Assembly (NCBI GenBank): GCA_945860375.1
Contig: CAMAQR010000024.1
Coordinates: forward strand, 1 to 59,696
From: Pseudorhodobacter antarcticus
GTDB lineage: Bacteria > Pseudomonadota > Alphaproteobacteria > Rhodobacterales > Rhodobacteraceae
Direction: 5' to 3'
Length of the DNA stretch: 59,696 nucleotides
The position numbers and the translations under genes were made by a program. This document shows positions 1-9,175 of the stretch, piece after piece. Position 1 is the first letter of the stretch. Each line of letters starts with the position of its first letter. The notes under the pieces were generated by a model, which was not told where the DNA came from, ran no database searches, and was given only the letters and a program-made list of their open reading frames with translations.

Positions 1-64
1 GTCGCTGCCCGTTGGTCCGAATGTCCACCCCGTAGTCCCTGAGAAACTCCACCGTAGTCGCCAT
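1..64 (-). CDS. IS66-like accessory protein TnpA, N-terminal fragment (partial at window edge)
   Basis: Only the first 21 codons are visible, beginning MATTVEFLRDYGVDIRT. The start at 64 is preceded by a GGGAG-type ribosome binding site about 7 bases upstream. The pattern of a leucine/arginine/aspartate segment followed by a glycine and a basic stretch resembles the N-terminus of IS66 TnpA proteins as I remember them, which normally continue into a helix-turn-helix region. Its position just inside a GTAAGCG boundary supports this. With so few residues the assignment is tentative. Confidence 0.45.
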   Translation of the reverse strand, partial: MATTVEFLRDYGVDIRTNGQR

Positions 65-148
65 CGCGAAACTCCCAACCAATCTCCATCAGGCCTGGCA
101 TCGCAGGTCAGGCGAAAGGCTGGAAGGTGGGGGCCAAGAAACGCTTAC
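1..148 (-). mobile_element. left end of an IS66-family insertion sequence (cut by window edge)
   Basis: Reading the minus strand, the extensin-like coding sequence stops matching its family exactly where the bases GTAAGCG begin at position 148. IS66-family elements are known to start with GTAA/GTAAGCG terminal repeats. About 85 bases inside that boundary a small reading frame resembling the IS66 accessory protein TnpA begins and runs off the left edge. The remaining element, its other terminal repeat and the 8-bp target duplication (expected copy 149-156) lie outside the window. The IS66 assignment is inference from these two signals together. Confidence 0.55.
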
Positions 149-517
149 GGTGATGCGCGGCAGGGTTTCGCCTTTGATCGCAGGGTCGCCGCAGACGGCT
201 CCCTTTTTCGACTTCTTGTCTTTGTCCGGCTTCCTTGTGGGGGCAGCCGCAGTCAATTCCTCTTGTTCTTGCGCCTGTGCCAAGCCTGCCGGGCGCGGTT
301 GCGGCCGCAGTCTGGAGGCGACTGCCCGCGAAGGCGGCACCTGTGGCGGCGTTGCACTTGGGCCTTCGGGACGCGGACGCGGGCGCAGCATGGCGGCGGT
401 TTGGGGCGCCTCCACTGCAGGGCGGGGCAGCGGGCGGGGCGAGGTTTGCACCGACTCGGCCAGCGCCTGGCCCGTGCCCAACGCCAAGAGCAGCGCCAGC
501 CAAAGCCGCCGCCGCAT
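149..517 (-). pseudogene. extensin-like protein, N-terminal part, interrupted by IS
   Basis: The protein starts with a signal peptide (MRRRLWLALLLALGTGQALA), followed by a low-complexity Pro/Arg-rich segment with repeated PRP units (residues about 25-80), an acidic/basic linker, and then AVCGDPAIKGETLPRIT. That last stretch matches the start of the extensin-like C-terminal domain found in exported Rhodobacteraceae proteins. The domain normally continues for about 150-180 residues with conserved cysteines. Here homology ends at PRIT, where the IS-like GTAAGCG sequence starts; the frame then adds about 20 unrelated residues and stops at 89. The gene lies 5 bases downstream of tyrC on the same strand. 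It is almost certainly non-functional as present. Confidence 0.65.
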
Positions 518-522
518 GGCCG

Positions 523-1458
523 TCAGGCCCCGGTTTCGAGTTTGGCCGGGCTGACACGACCAAAATCGGGGGACGCTGTGTCTTGGCCAGCCTCGATGAT
601 GCCGCGACGGATGGCGCGGGTGCGGGTGAAGTAATCGTGCAGCAAATCGCCGTCGCCCATGCGGATGGCACGCTGCAGCACGAACAATTCCTCGGCAAAA
701 CGGCCCAGAACGTCCAACACCGCGTCTTTGTTGGTCAGGAACACGTCACGCCACATGGTCGGATCGGACGAGGCGATGCGGGTGAAATCGCGGAAGCCCG
801 AGGCAGAATATTCAATGACCTCGGAGTTGGACACCTGCGCAAAATGGTCGGCCACGCCCACCATCGTATAGGCGATCAGGTGCGGCGTATGGCTGACCAC
901 GGCCACGACCTGATCATGATGGGCGGCGTCCATGGTGTTGACCTTGGCCTCCATCCCCAAAAGCAGGCTTTGCAGGCGGGACACGGCGGCGGGGTCGGCA
1001 TCGGGCGCGGGCGTCAGCAGCCACCATTTGTTGACAAACAAGGTGGCGAAACCGGAACGCGGGCCGGAATATTCGGTGCCAGCCATCGGATGGCCGGGGA
1101 TGAACTGCACGCCTGCGGGCATGTGGGGCGCAACAGCCTCGACCACCGCTTGTTTCACCGACCCCACATCGGTGACAGTGCAGCCGGGGGCCAGATGCGG
1201 GCCGATCTCGGTTGCAATCGCCGCCATGGCCCCGACGGGCACGGCCAAAACCACCAGATCGGCACCCTGCACAGCTTCGGCTGCCGTGGCGTAAACCGCG
1301 TCGCAAATGCCAATGTCCAAGGCGACGGCGCGGGTTTCGGCCGATTTTGCATGGCCCACAATTGACCCCGCCAACCCTTTGGCCCGCATCGCATGCGCCA
1401 TGGACGAGGCGATCAGCCCCAGACCGATCAGCGCGACGCGGTTGTAGATCACCGTCAT
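523..1458 (-). CDS. tyrC: prephenate/arogenate dehydrogenase
   Basis: This 311-residue cytoplasmic enzyme oxidatively decarboxylates prephenate or arogenate with NAD(P)+ in tyrosine synthesis. The Rossmann motif GLGLIASS is at residues 12-19 and the family motif [10 protein letters not shown] at 123-132 carries the conserved catalytic His. A helical dimerisation region fills the C-terminal half. The start [12 protein letters not shown] was chosen because it places the nucleotide-binding strand at the very N-terminus, and because its ATG overlaps the hisC stop by four bases (ATGA, 1455-1458), indicating translational coupling. Upstream in-frame codons read through hisC and lack homology. The tyrC-hisC pairing is common in alphaproteobacteria. 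Confidence 0.93.
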   Translation of the reverse strand: MTVIYNRVALIGLGLIASSMAHAMRAKGLAGSIVGHAKSAETRAVALDIGICDAVYATAAEAVQGADLVVLAVPVGAMAAIATEIGPHLAPGCTVTDVGSVKQAVVEAVAPHMPAGVQFIPGHPMAGTEYSGPRSGFATLFVNKWWLLTPAPDADPAAVSRLQSLLLGMEAKVNTMDAAHHDQVVAVVSHTPHLIAYTMVGVADHFAQVSNSEVIEYSASGFRDFTRIASSDPTMWRDVFLTNKDAVLDVLGRFAEELFVLQRAIRMGDGDLLHDYFTRTRAIRRGIIEAGQDTASPDFGRVSPAKLETGA

Positions 1459-2540
1459 TTCACACCCTTGAATTGCGCAATCGCATGGACCACGCGGCGG
1501 CAGGAGGACTCGTCGCCGACCGTGATGCGCAGGCAATGCGGCAATTTATAGCTGACCACGCGGCGCACGATAAGGCCTTGCTTTTGCAAGAAAAAATCGC
1601 AAGCCTCTGCCTCTTCTGGTGATGCGAACCGGGCCAGGATGAAATTGGCAAGCGAGGTATCCGACGGGATCCCCAGTTCGGCCAAAGCCTGCGCCAGCCA
1701 GTTGCGCATGCGGGTATTGTCGGTGCGGCAGCGGTTGACGAAATCCTGATCGCGCACCGCAGCTTCGGCGGTGTCGAGTTGGGTGTTGGACAGATTGAAC
1801 GGTCCACGGATGCGGTTCAGCACGTCGATGATCTGTTTCGGGCCATAGCCCCAACCAACGCGCAAGCCGCCCAAACCGTAGATCTTCGAGAATGTCCGCG
1901 TCATCACCACATTGGTGCGCGCCTCGATCAGGGCCAGCCCGGCGTCGAAACCTTCAATAAATTCGGCGTAAGCCCCATCCAGCACCAGAATGGCCTGCGG
2001 CGGCAATCCGGCGGCCAGACGTTCGACCTCGGCGGCCGAAATCATGGTGCCAGTGGGGTTGTTCGGATTGGCGATGAACACCAGCTTGGTGCGCCGATTG
2101 CAGGCGCGCAGGATGGCATCGACATCGGTGGTACGGTCACGTTCCGCCACCTCAACCGGGGTTGCGCCGCAGGCCAAAGCCGCGATGCGGTACATCAGGA
2201 ACCCGTGTTCGGTGAAGACCACCTCGTCCTTCGGTCCGGCGTAGCATTGGCACAGAAAGTGGATGATCTCATCCGAACCCACGCCACATATCACGCGGGC
2301 GGGGTCCAGCCCATGCACCTCGGCAATCGCGGTGCGCAAAGACAGATGGTCGGTTGAGGGATAGCGGTGCATCTGATGCACAGAGCGGCTGAATGCGTCT
2401 TTCGACTTGTCTGACGCGCCAAACGGGTTTTCGTTCGACGACAGTTTCAGCACATTGGTCACGCCGGGAATGCTGGCCTTGCCGCCCTCATACAGGGCAA
2501 TGTCCATGATGCCGGGCTGCGGGCGGATTGCGTCGTTCAT
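1455..2540 (-). CDS. hisC: histidinol-phosphate aminotransferase
   Basis: A 361-residue fold-type I PLP aminotransferase. It converts imidazole acetol phosphate and glutamate to histidinol phosphate and oxoglutarate; in this gene order it may also transaminate aromatic keto acids for the neighbouring tyrC. Visible motifs are the substrate-binding SSNENPFG near residue 34, the NPNNPTG loop at 158-164, and [12 protein letters not shown] containing the PLP lysine K219. The length matches the family. The start [10 protein letters not shown] was chosen over a longer in-frame extension that shows no homology and runs back into the hss coding region. It is the first gene of a two-gene unit with tyrC. 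Confidence 0.93.
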   Translation of the reverse strand: MNDAIRPQPGIMDIALYEGGKASIPGVTNVLKLSSNENPFGASDKSKDAFSRSVHQMHRYPSTDHLSLRTAIAEVHGLDPARVICGVGSDEIIHFLCQCYAGPKDEVVFTEHGFLMYRIAALACGATPVEVAERDRTTDVDAILRACNRRTKLVFIANPNNPTGTMISAAEVERLAAGLPPQAILVLDGAYAEFIEGFDAGLALIEARTNVVMTRTFSKIYGLGGLRVGWGYGPKQIIDVLNRIRGPFNLSNTQLDTAEAAVRDQDFVNRCRTDNTRMRNWLAQALAELGIPSDTSLANFILARFASPEEAEACDFFLQKQGLIVRRVVSYKLPHCLRITVGDESSCRRVVHAIAQFKGVK

Positions 2541-2619
2541 CGTATTCCCCAATTGCTGCCGAGATTTTAACGGCGACGCCGGGGCAATGCCAGCGGCAAT
2601 TGCCCCGGTGAACCCGATG

Positions 2620-4035
2620 TCACACTGCCAAAAAGTTGGTGAACTGCCACGGATCGCCATCATCACGGTCTTCGGCAAAGCGGTTGATGCGGTTTTGCAG
2701 CGGAGTCCAGTCGGTGTAGTGGCACTCGACGGAGCCCAGATAGGGGCGCTGCACATCAAGACAGCGCGCGTGGTCCATCTCATCGGCCTCGACGAAGCCT
2801 GCGCGCGGGTTTTCAGCCACCCAGACCATCGCGGCCAGAACGGCGGATGTCACCTGCATGCCGGTGGCATTCTGATATGGGGCAAGTGCGCGGGCCTGAT
2901 CAATGGTCAGACGCGAGCCATACCACATCGCGCCCTTGGCATGACCATAAAGGAACACGCCCAGATCATCACCGCCCGAAACAATCTCATCCGCCGTCAG
3001 GATGTGCTTTTGGGTGGGCAGAAGCCCCGAGCCGTTCACCTCATGCATCGACAGAATGGCGTCGTTGCAGGGGTGATAGGCATAGTGACAGGTGGGGCGG
3101 TAGATGGCCTGATCGCCCTGCCAGACCGTGTAGTAATCCGGGATCGACAGGGATTCGTTGTGCGTCACCACATAGCCAAATTGCGCGCCCGCAACCGGGC
3201 ACCATGACCGCACGCGGGTATCAGCCCCCGGACGGTCTATCCAGATCGCATAGCCGGGGCCGTGATCAAAGGCATGGCCGTGGGGGGGCAGCTTTTTCTC
3301 ATGCGTGCCCCAGCCCAATTCGGCGGGCTGATAGCCTTCGGACAGCAGACCGTCCACCGACCAAGTGTTGACAAAGACCCCCAACGGTTTGGGTTTGTTG
3401 GAAATCTGGGTGTCACGTTCCGACACATGCACACCCTTGACGCCCAAGGTTTGTGCCAATTGCGCCCAATCGGTTTGCGTCACCGGGGCCGCATCCACGC
3501 CCGTGTCGGACGCCAGCCGCAGCAGCGCCTCTTTGAACAGCCACGACACCATGCCGGGATTGGCACCACAGCACGACACCGCCGTCGGGCCGCCGGCGAA
3601 CCGCTTGCCCAACGCGCGGACTTTCTCGCGCAAAGGGTAATTGGTGCGCTCGGCATTCGGCAGCGGCGAGCCGAAGTAGAACCCCGGCCAGGGCTCCACC
3701 ACCGTATCAATATACTGCACGCCCAATTCCTGACACAGCAGCATCAACTCTATCGAATCCACATCCACCGACAGATTGACCACAAAGCCGCGCCCGTCCG
3801 GGAACAACCCACGCAGCACCGTGTCGAAATTGTCGGGTGTCAGGGCGGTTTGCAGATGACGGATGCCGTGCTCGGCCAGAAGATGCGCGAAGTCGGCTGA
3901 GGGTTCGATCACGGTGAACTGGCTGCGGTCAAAGTCGATGTGGCGCAGGATCAACGGCAAAGTGCCCCGGCCGATCGAGCCGAAGCCGATCATCACCAAA
4001 GGCCCGTCGATGCGGGTGTGGACGGTATGGGTCAT
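2620..4035 (-). CDS. hss: homospermidine synthase
   Basis: A 471-residue enzyme of the saccharopine-dehydrogenase-like class that makes sym-homospermidine from putrescine, using NAD+ as a recycled cofactor. The Rossmann motif GFGSIGRG is at residues 17-24, followed by VIEPSAD and the conserved segments [10 protein letters not shown] and [18 protein letters not shown] typical of bacterial HSS. The length agrees with the family (about 475). The gene stands between hisC and a yqhA-like gene on the same strand, about 80 bases before hisC. Homospermidine is a common polyamine in alphaproteobacteria. A decayed agmatinase fragment near 34.8 kb is the only other polyamine gene seen here. Confidence 0.92.
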   Translation of the reverse strand: MTHTVHTRIDGPLVMIGFGSIGRGTLPLILRHIDFDRSQFTVIEPSADFAHLLAEHGIRHLQTALTPDNFDTVLRGLFPDGRGFVVNLSVDVDSIELMLLCQELGVQYIDTVVEPWPGFYFGSPLPNAERTNYPLREKVRALGKRFAGGPTAVSCCGANPGMVSWLFKEALLRLASDTGVDAAPVTQTDWAQLAQTLGVKGVHVSERDTQISNKPKPLGVFVNTWSVDGLLSEGYQPAELGWGTHEKKLPPHGHAFDHGPGYAIWIDRPGADTRVRSWCPVAGAQFGYVVTHNESLSIPDYYTVWQGDQAIYRPTCHYAYHPCNDAILSMHEVNGSGLLPTQKHILTADEIVSGGDDLGVFLYGHAKGAMWYGSRLTIDQARALAPYQNATGMQVTSAVLAAMVWVAENPRAGFVEADEMDHARCLDVQRPYLGSVECHYTDWTPLQNRINRFAEDRDDGDPWQFTNFLAV

Positions 4036-4042
4036 GTTACTC

Positions 4043-4579
4043 CTAATGCTTGTCGGTCTTGGCCGACAGCCAGTCCATCAGCGCCAGCAGCACGCCGGAA
4101 ATCACAAAGGTCAGGTGAATGACCACCATCCATTGCAGGGTTTGCATCGTCACGGTGTAGGCAGATTCGGATTTACCCAGCGACATGAACACTTTCAGCA
4201 GATGTATCCCCGAAATCGCCACGATGGACGCGATCAGCTTCATCTTCAGGCCCGAGAAATCGACCTTGCCCATCCAGTCGGGCCGATCCGTGGTGTCTTT
4301 GATGTCCAGTTTGGACACGAAATTTTCGTAGCCCGAGAACAGCACGATCAGCAGAAGATTGGCCGCCAGCGTCAGGTCGATCAGCGTCAGCACTGCCAGA
4401 ATGCCTTGATCGGCGGTCATGGTCAGGGCCTTTGGCACATAATAGGCCAATTCTTTCAAGAAGATAACAGCCATCATCGCAAGGCTGACCACCAGCCCCA
4501 GATACATCGGCGCCATCAGCCAGCGGCTGGCAAACAGGCCCTGTTCAAACTTGGTTTCAATGCTGGGTTTGTCAGTCAT
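4043..4579 (-). CDS. YqhA/UPF0114 family inner-membrane protein
   Basis: This 178-residue membrane protein belongs to the UPF0114/TIGR00645 family (E. coli YqhA). Four hydrophobic segments are visible at about residues 21-42, 60-82, 111-133 and 148-170. The family-typical segments FEQGLFASRWLMAPMYLGL and SGYENFVSKLD are clear. The biochemical role of the family is not established. The start MTDKPSIETKFEQG was chosen because upstream in-frame codons overlap the rpsD terminator and lack family resemblance. It lies only 7 bases upstream of hss, so the two may be co-transcribed. Confidence 0.88.
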   Translation of the reverse strand: MTDKPSIETKFEQGLFASRWLMAPMYLGLVVSLAMMAVIFLKELAYYVPKALTMTADQGILAVLTLIDLTLAANLLLIVLFSGYENFVSKLDIKDTTDRPDWMGKVDFSGLKMKLIASIVAISGIHLLKVFMSLGKSESAYTVTMQTLQWMVVIHLTFVISGVLLALMDWLSAKTDKH

Positions 4580-4600
4580 GGTTTCCCTCGGGTTGAAAGC

Positions 4601-4627
4601 AAAAGGGCCCGCCACACAGGCGAGCCC
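4601..4627 (-). terminator. Rho-independent terminator of rpsD
   Basis: Read on the minus strand, a GC-rich stem (GGGCTCGCC / GGCGGGCCC, one wobble) with a TGTGT loop is followed by TTTTGC. It lies 25-50 bases downstream of the rpsD stop and before the next start at 4579, so it fits an rpsD terminator. Confidence 0.75.
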
Positions 4628-4651
4628 CCCATCTGCCAAAAGGGGCAGTGA

Positions 4652-5272
4652 TCAGTTTTTGGCGTAGTATTCGACGACCAGGTTCGGTTCCATCTGAACC
4701 GGATAGGGCACATCGCCCAGACCCGGGGTGCGGATGAACTTGACGGTCAGTTTGTGGTTGTCGACTTCCAGATAGTCTGGAACGTCACGCTCGGTCAAAG
4801 CCAGCGCTTCGACGATGATCGCCAGCTGACGCGATTTTTCACGAACAGCGATGATGTCGCCTTCCTTGACGCGGTAGGACGCGATGTTGACGCGGCTGCC
4901 GTTCACGGTGACGTGGCCGTGGTTCACGAACTGGCGCGCTGCGAACACGGTCGGCACCAGTTTGGCACGGTAGACAACGGCGTCCAGACGACGCTCCAGC
5001 AGACCCACCAGCATCTCGCCGGTGTCACCCTTGACGCGCTCGGCCTCGGTGAATATCTTGCGGAACTGCTTTTCGGTCAAATCGCCGTAGTAGCCCTTCA
5101 GTTTCTGCTTGGCGCGCAGCTGCGTACCAAAGTCAGAAAGCTTGTTCTTGCGGCGCTGGCCGTGCTGGCCGGGGCCGTATTCACGCTTGTTCACCGGGGA
5201 CTTCGGACGGCCCCAGATGTTTTCGCCCATACGGCGGTCAATTTTATACTTGGCAGACGTGCGTTTTGTCAC
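4652..5272 (-). CDS. rpsD: 30S ribosomal protein S4
   Basis: A 206-residue primary 16S rRNA-binding protein of the small subunit, in the usual size range. The N-terminal segment [20 protein letters not shown] and the motif [14 protein letters not shown] are typical of alphaproteobacterial S4. The S4 RNA-binding domain follows at about residues 95-155, with [11 protein letters not shown] and [11 protein letters not shown] visible. The gene is monocistronic here, bounded by terminators at 4601 and 5359, as is usual in alphaproteobacteria, where rpsD is often outside the alpha operon. Confidence 0.97.
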   Translation of the reverse strand: MTKRTSAKYKIDRRMGENIWGRPKSPVNKREYGPGQHGQRRKNKLSDFGTQLRAKQKLKGYYGDLTEKQFRKIFTEAERVKGDTGEMLVGLLERRLDAVVYRAKLVPTVFAARQFVNHGHVTVNGSRVNIASYRVKEGDIIAVREKSRQLAIIVEALALTERDVPDYLEVDNHKLTVKFIRTPGLGDVPYPVQMEPNLVVEYYAKN

Positions 5273-5358
5273 GGCTGATCTCCTTCTTAAGACGTGAAGG
5301 GCGTTGTCCTTTACCCGAAGGTCGACAGGGTTCTTCTTGCGAAGTCCACCAACACCAA

Positions 5359-5386
5359 TGAAAAGCCCCGGACTTTCATCCGGGAC
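5359..5386 (-). terminator. Rho-independent terminator of the Hint-domain gene
   Basis: On the minus strand, CCCGGA - TGAAAG - TCCGGG is followed by GCTTTTC. It lies 55-80 bases downstream of the Hint-domain gene stop and upstream of rpsD, separating the two transcripts. Confidence 0.65.
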
Positions 5387-5439
5387 GTAGGGCGGCTTAT
5401 ACAGTCGGTCCGGGCGGTGTCAACCGCCCCTTCCCCGAT

Positions 5440-6513
5440 TTATGCCGCCAGTTCATGCCGCAAGATCGCCGCCTCCGACGCCGAGATGTTGCGGCGCGCA
5501 TAATCGCCATAGGCATGCGGGTTGGCCTCAATCCCCGGCAGGATGTTCAGCAGGCCGGCGCGCTGGCTTTCCTCGACAGTGTCCAATGCCGTGTTTGATG
5601 GATGGAAGCTTTCGGTTTCCAGCCCGTTGGCCCAGACGATGTTGTGTTTTTCCAACAAGATATGCACATAAGTCACCTCACGCAGCACATGATCGACCAT
5701 GATCGAGCCATCGTTGAGAAGGTTTTCGGCAGCCACCAGAACCTCGGGCGTGTTGAACAGCGCCTGTGCCGCCGCGCCCTTGATCAGCATGCGGTGCTGA
5801 GGTGACACCAGCAGATCATCCTCGGGCCGACCGATCCCCAAAGCTCCGGCGCGAAAGCGGATCGGGCGCAGGTGGGGCATGGCGTAAAGCCGCGCGCCGG
5901 ACATCCGGCGGTGACCTGACCACAGCACGGGCTGCGCACCATTGTCGCGGGTCTGGATCAGATCGCCCGGGCGCAGGTCGCGGATCTGCCGCGCGCCGTC
6001 TGGCGTCAAAAGCCGCGTGTCGGGCGTAAAGCAGATGATGCCGCCGGCAACCCTGGCCCCCGCCCCGGATTGGGTGCGGTCCACCGAGGTGCGCACCACC
6101 CACAGATCCTGATCGCTGGGCGGCAGATCGCCCACCAGCATCAACAGCCGCGCACCGGTGTCGGGCACCGGAATGATGGTCACGGTAAAGCTTTGATGCC
6201 CATCGGTGACGATAAAGCCCTGATCGGGCAGGTCGGGGATAAGATCGGGCGCACCTGCATCAGGGTGCGCGTCGGTTCCGACCGCAACCCCCACCAAACG
6301 GCGCACCATGCGCGCCGCCCGCTTTCGTATATCCGCCGCGCCTTCAGCCCCTTCCAAAAGTAGCAATCCCTGCGGTCCGTCCACGCGGACAGCCGCGCCC
6401 GTCCAGCGCCAAGCGGCGCCGACGGCGAGAAGATCCAGTGACGCGGCCTTGAGGCCGTCTACTTCTGTTTGTGACCAAGATATGACGAACGTGCCCAAAG
6501 AGCCCGTTTTCAT
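5440..6513 (-). CDS. Hint (Hedgehog/intein) domain protein
   Basis: A 357-residue protein with a C-terminal Hint module. The splicing-type block begins GGIICFTPDTRLLTPDG with the nucleophile-position cysteine at residue 161, and continues through IRDLRPGDLIQTRDNG, PVLWSG and LVSPQHRML (His 240). The first about 155 residues form a region without recognised catalytic motifs. Such single-Hint proteins are abundant in Rhodobacteraceae and are often exported or attached to calcium-binding repeats. No RTX repeats are present here and no clear signal peptide is visible. Whether it self-cleaves is unknown. It is monocistronic with its own terminator. Confidence 0.85.
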   Translation of the reverse strand: MKTGSLGTFVISWSQTEVDGLKAASLDLLAVGAAWRWTGAAVRVDGPQGLLLLEGAEGAADIRKRAARMVRRLVGVAVGTDAHPDAGAPDLIPDLPDQGFIVTDGHQSFTVTIIPVPDTGARLLMLVGDLPPSDQDLWVVRTSVDRTQSGAGARVAGGIICFTPDTRLLTPDGARQIRDLRPGDLIQTRDNGAQPVLWSGHRRMSGARLYAMPHLRPIRFRAGALGIGRPEDDLLVSPQHRMLIKGAAAQALFNTPEVLVAAENLLNDGSIMVDHVLREVTYVHILLEKHNIVWANGLETESFHPSNTALDTVEESQRAGLLNILPGIEANPHAYGDYARRNISASEAAILRHELAA

Positions 6514-6614
6514 GCCTGTTTGCCTGCTCGTTTATTATTTCTTATTCGGAAACGTTAACAAGAAGTTGACGGCAATTCTATGTCATTTTGGCAACAAAGC
6601 TGCGGAATTTGATT

Positions 6615-7526
6615 TTAGAACTTCAGATTGAGGTTCAGCGCCCCAACAACCTGCCCTTGCGGCTGTTCTTCAAACTCGCGCCCCAGATAGCTAAGCCCAT
6701 AGAATGCCGAGGCTTTCTTGCCTTGCCAATGCACGCCCGCCCGCAAACGGCTGCGATCGCGCATCAAAGTCGCCGAGTCATCTGCGGCAAACAGTTGGCT
6801 GTCAAACACCTGCGCGATGTCGCCGCCGACCACCAAAGAGAAGGCCTGATCGCGCGTGCCTTCAACTGCGCGGTAGCGTTGACCGGTGCCCGGGTCGCGC
6901 AGCATCAGGTCATCTTGGCCCAAACGGCCGATCACCAGATCGCCGCCGACGCGCAGAAAGGTTTCCAGCCCGACCTGCGCCTCGACAAAGGGGCGGAAGG
7001 TGGCCCTGTCGCCAAGTTCGACCGAGCGGCCCACTTCGGCAACCAAGGTCGGATAGACGGCGTTGCCGATCTGATTGTCGGTGATCTGCAGCTCTGGCAT
7101 GTTCAGCATCTGGTGGATGAAACTTTGGAACGCACTGATCCCGGTTTGCGGACCGCTGAACACCAGATCGGCACCAAGGCTGACATCATTGCCCCGCCAG
7201 TCGTGATGCGTGTGCAGACCAAAGCTGAGCAAGGCGGCATAGCGACGATCGTCGCTGTCAGGGTTGGCCAGATTGACCGGGGCAATGGTTTCGGCACGGG
7301 CGCGAAATTCCAGAATGTCGCCCATCTGCGCAGGCAGATCGCCCGACCAACTGTAACCCCGCACGCGGCTGACGGTATAGGCCCCGGTCCGCCAACGGTC
7401 ATCACCATCACCCAGCGCGTCATTGGTGAACAGGCGGCCCCAGCCCAGCGTGACGCGGTCTTCGGCCTGTGCGGAGGCTGTCAGCGCCACAACGAAAATT
7501 CCTGCCGCCAAAATCGTCTTGACCAT
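6615..7526 (-). CDS. LpxR-like outer-membrane lipid A 3'-O-deacylase
   Basis: A 303-residue protein with a signal peptide (MVKTILAAGIFVVALTASAQA) and a C-terminus ending in alternating hydrophobic residues and Phe (LNLNLKF), as in outer-membrane beta-barrels. The segment LFTNDALGDGDDRWRTGAY at about residues 32-50 matches the LpxR signature, in which the Asn and acidic residues bind calcium and shape the active site. LpxR removes the 3'-acyloxyacyl group from lipid A. The start was placed at the signal peptide; the longer upstream frame is arginine/cysteine-rich and unlike a protein N-terminus. It is flanked by about 320 gene-free bases upstream. Confidence 0.72.
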   Translation of the reverse strand: MVKTILAAGIFVVALTASAQAEDRVTLGWGRLFTNDALGDGDDRWRTGAYTVSRVRGYSWSGDLPAQMGDILEFRARAETIAPVNLANPDSDDRRYAALLSFGLHTHHDWRGNDVSLGADLVFSGPQTGISAFQSFIHQMLNMPELQITDNQIGNAVYPTLVAEVGRSVELGDRATFRPFVEAQVGLETFLRVGGDLVIGRLGQDDLMLRDPGTGQRYRAVEGTRDQAFSLVVGGDIAQVFDSQLFAADDSATLMRDRSRLRAGVHWQGKKASAFYGLSYLGREFEEQPQGQVVGALNLNLKF

Positions 7527-7713
7527 ATTCAATATTCCCCAATCTGCCGCCCCCAGCCCGCTCAACCTACAATGGTTGAGCTTTGTCTGCCAGCACCTTG
7601 GAAACAAGCACCTATCCGCGATGCAGCTTCTGTTGCGCAAATGTCAGAACCAAAGGCGGCTGTCGTTATTCCCACATTGCCCGTGTGAGACGCAGGCAGC
7701 TTGACCGCCGTGG

Positions 7714-7740
7714 CAAAGCGCAATCCGGTCTTGCGCTTTG
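7714..7740. other. strong hairpin in intergenic region (10-bp perfect stem)
   Basis: CAAAGCGCAA at 7714-7723 and TTGCGCTTTG at 7731-7740 form a perfect 10-bp stem with a 7-base loop. It sits in the 319-base gap (7527-7845) between the carbonic anhydrase stop and the LpxR-like start. Neither side carries a U-run, so it is either a weak or factor-dependent terminator for the carbonic anhydrase transcript, or a regulatory hairpin. I see no gene in the gap. Confidence 0.5.
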
Positions 7741-7845
7741 CGGCCGCAATTGGACCTTTGTTCGCCCGACACCTGAACCGGCTTCAGATCAGGCGCAATT
7801 CTTCGAGCTACCTTACACCATATAAAGCAAGCCGCCGTAATTTCA

Positions 7846-8595
7846 CTATGCGAGGAATGTCACCTTGCCAGTTTCAATGTCGTACAGCGCCCCGACAATC
7901 TTTACCGCCCCTGCAGCAACCAACTCTTTGATCACCAAGCTGTTTTCGGACAGAGCCGCCACGGCCATACGGACATTGGTCTCGGCGACAGCCTCGACGA
8001 AATGGTGATTGTGTGAGGACCGCTCGCCTTCCAAAGGCGTGGCCACCACTGCTGGCTCTATGGTGTTCAGCAAGGCTGTCAGGTTTGCGCCGACATCAAC
8101 CTTGTCAACTGCGCCCTTCACTGCCCCGCAATGGTTGTGGCCAAGGACGACGATTGCTTTTGCGCCGGCAACTTTAGTCGCGTATTCGAAGCTACCGATT
8201 ACCTCGACTGAAGCCACGTTGCCTGCGATGCGGGCGACGAAGATATCGCCAATCTGTTGGTCAAATACAAGTTCAGGTGCCGACCGAGAGTCGATGCAAG
8301 CAAGAACACAGGCGAACGGAGTTTGTTTTTCCGACGTCGCAGCCATTTCTCCGAGCAGATCGCAATTCAAGGAGTTGCCTGCTGCGAAACGCGCATTCCC
8401 ATCGGCAAGAAACTCAATTGCCTGATCCGGTGTAGCCGCTGCCTGTGCATCCGACAGAAACGGCACACATTCATCAGCCAAAACTCTCCCGGCCGACAAA
8501 CTGAGCAACGCCCCACTCGCAAGCATTGTGCCGTATCCGAGGATTTGGCGACGGCCCAACAGAACTTGACTTGAATTATCGCAGTCGTTGCACAT
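7846..8595 (-). CDS. exported beta-class carbonic anhydrase
   Basis: A 249-residue zinc enzyme interconverting CO2 and bicarbonate. The beta-CA zinc ligands and active-site dyad are visible as CIDSR (C100, D102, R104) and GHNHCGA (H153, C156). The N-terminus carries a twin-arginine-like leader (GRRQILGYG at residues 14-22, then a hydrophobic stretch ending SAGRVLA), implying export to the periplasm through Tat. This differs from the usual cytoplasmic beta-CA. The start ATG at 8595 has a GAGAGG element upstream. AT content of the gene is higher than that of its neighbours. It is monocistronic. Confidence 0.9.
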   Translation of the reverse strand: MCNDCDNSSQVLLGRRQILGYGTMLASGALLSLSAGRVLADECVPFLSDAQAAATPDQAIEFLADGNARFAAGNSLNCDLLGEMAATSEKQTPFACVLACIDSRSAPELVFDQQIGDIFVARIAGNVASVEVIGSFEYATKVAGAKAIVVLGHNHCGAVKGAVDKVDVGANLTALLNTIEPAVVATPLEGERSSHNHHFVEAVAETNVRMAVAALSENSLVIKELVAAGAVKIVGALYDIETGKVTFLA

Positions 8596-8622
8596 TACAT
8601 GATCCTCTCGATTTCAACCGTG

Positions 8623-8651
8623 ATAAGCAGGCAGGCCAAATCATTTGTCAA
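8623..8651 (-). promoter_or_regulatory. candidate sigma-70-type promoter for carbonic anhydrase
   Basis: On the minus strand a consensus TTGACA (8651-8646) is followed after 17 bases by GCTTAT (8628-8623; TTATCA if the spacer is 19). It lies 28-56 bases upstream of the start codon. The rest of the 400-base gap up to the tRNA (8652-8995) shows no gene. Confidence 0.35.
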
Positions 8652-8995
8652 TTTCATCAAAGCGATAAAATGACACCCTTTAGTGGGCTTCTCACTCTAA
8701 AGAGGCGGCATCGGCGGCGGGATCAGTGGTCATCACCGCAGTAATCCCGCTGTTCCTTATCAGGGCAATCGGGTTTGGTTCAGACGTTGGCTCAGTTCTT
8801 GAGAAGGCTGGGAAAAAACGTATCGCTCCATCCTACCCGCTTCAGTTTGATCGAGAGCGGCCCCCTCGATGTGCCGGCGCGCGCGATGTCGAAGGCGAAC
8901 AAGGTGGTCAGGCAGCGTGCCGCAACATCTGCGCAACACCCCTTACCCAGAGCTTTCCGCACTTTTGGGCCAGTTTCTTCTAAGCAGGTGATTTT

Positions 8996-9072
8996 TGGTA
9001 CCACGTCCCCGGCTCGAACGGGGGACCTCTAGATCCACAATCTAGCGCTCTAACCAGCTGAGCTAACGCGGC
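8996..9072 (-). tRNA. tRNA-His (anticodon GTG), CCA encoded
   Basis: The minus strand folds as a complete cloverleaf. It has an acceptor stem GCCGCGT/ACGTGGT, D-arm GCTCAGCTGGTTAGAGC, anticodon stem CTAGA/TCTAG with loop TTGTGGA (anticodon GTG), and T-arm CCCCG-TTCGAGC-CGGGG. The discriminator is A73, followed by an encoded CCA. Base 1 is G pairing with U72, and the base before it is T. The extra G-1 found in most tRNA-His is therefore not encoded, as known for alphaproteobacteria. Confidence 0.95.
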
Positions 9073-9175
9073 ACTTGGGGGCGATTTAACGCCGTATGGT
9101 GCGGATTGCAAGAGTGCGTCCGACCTTTGGCGGCGACACCCTGAATTTTTCCGGCAAGGTCTGGCCTCGATCGCG

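Noticed and set aside
235..1365. 376-codon plus-strand frame opposite tyrC
   Set aside because: Antisense to a convincing prephenate dehydrogenase; no family similarity.
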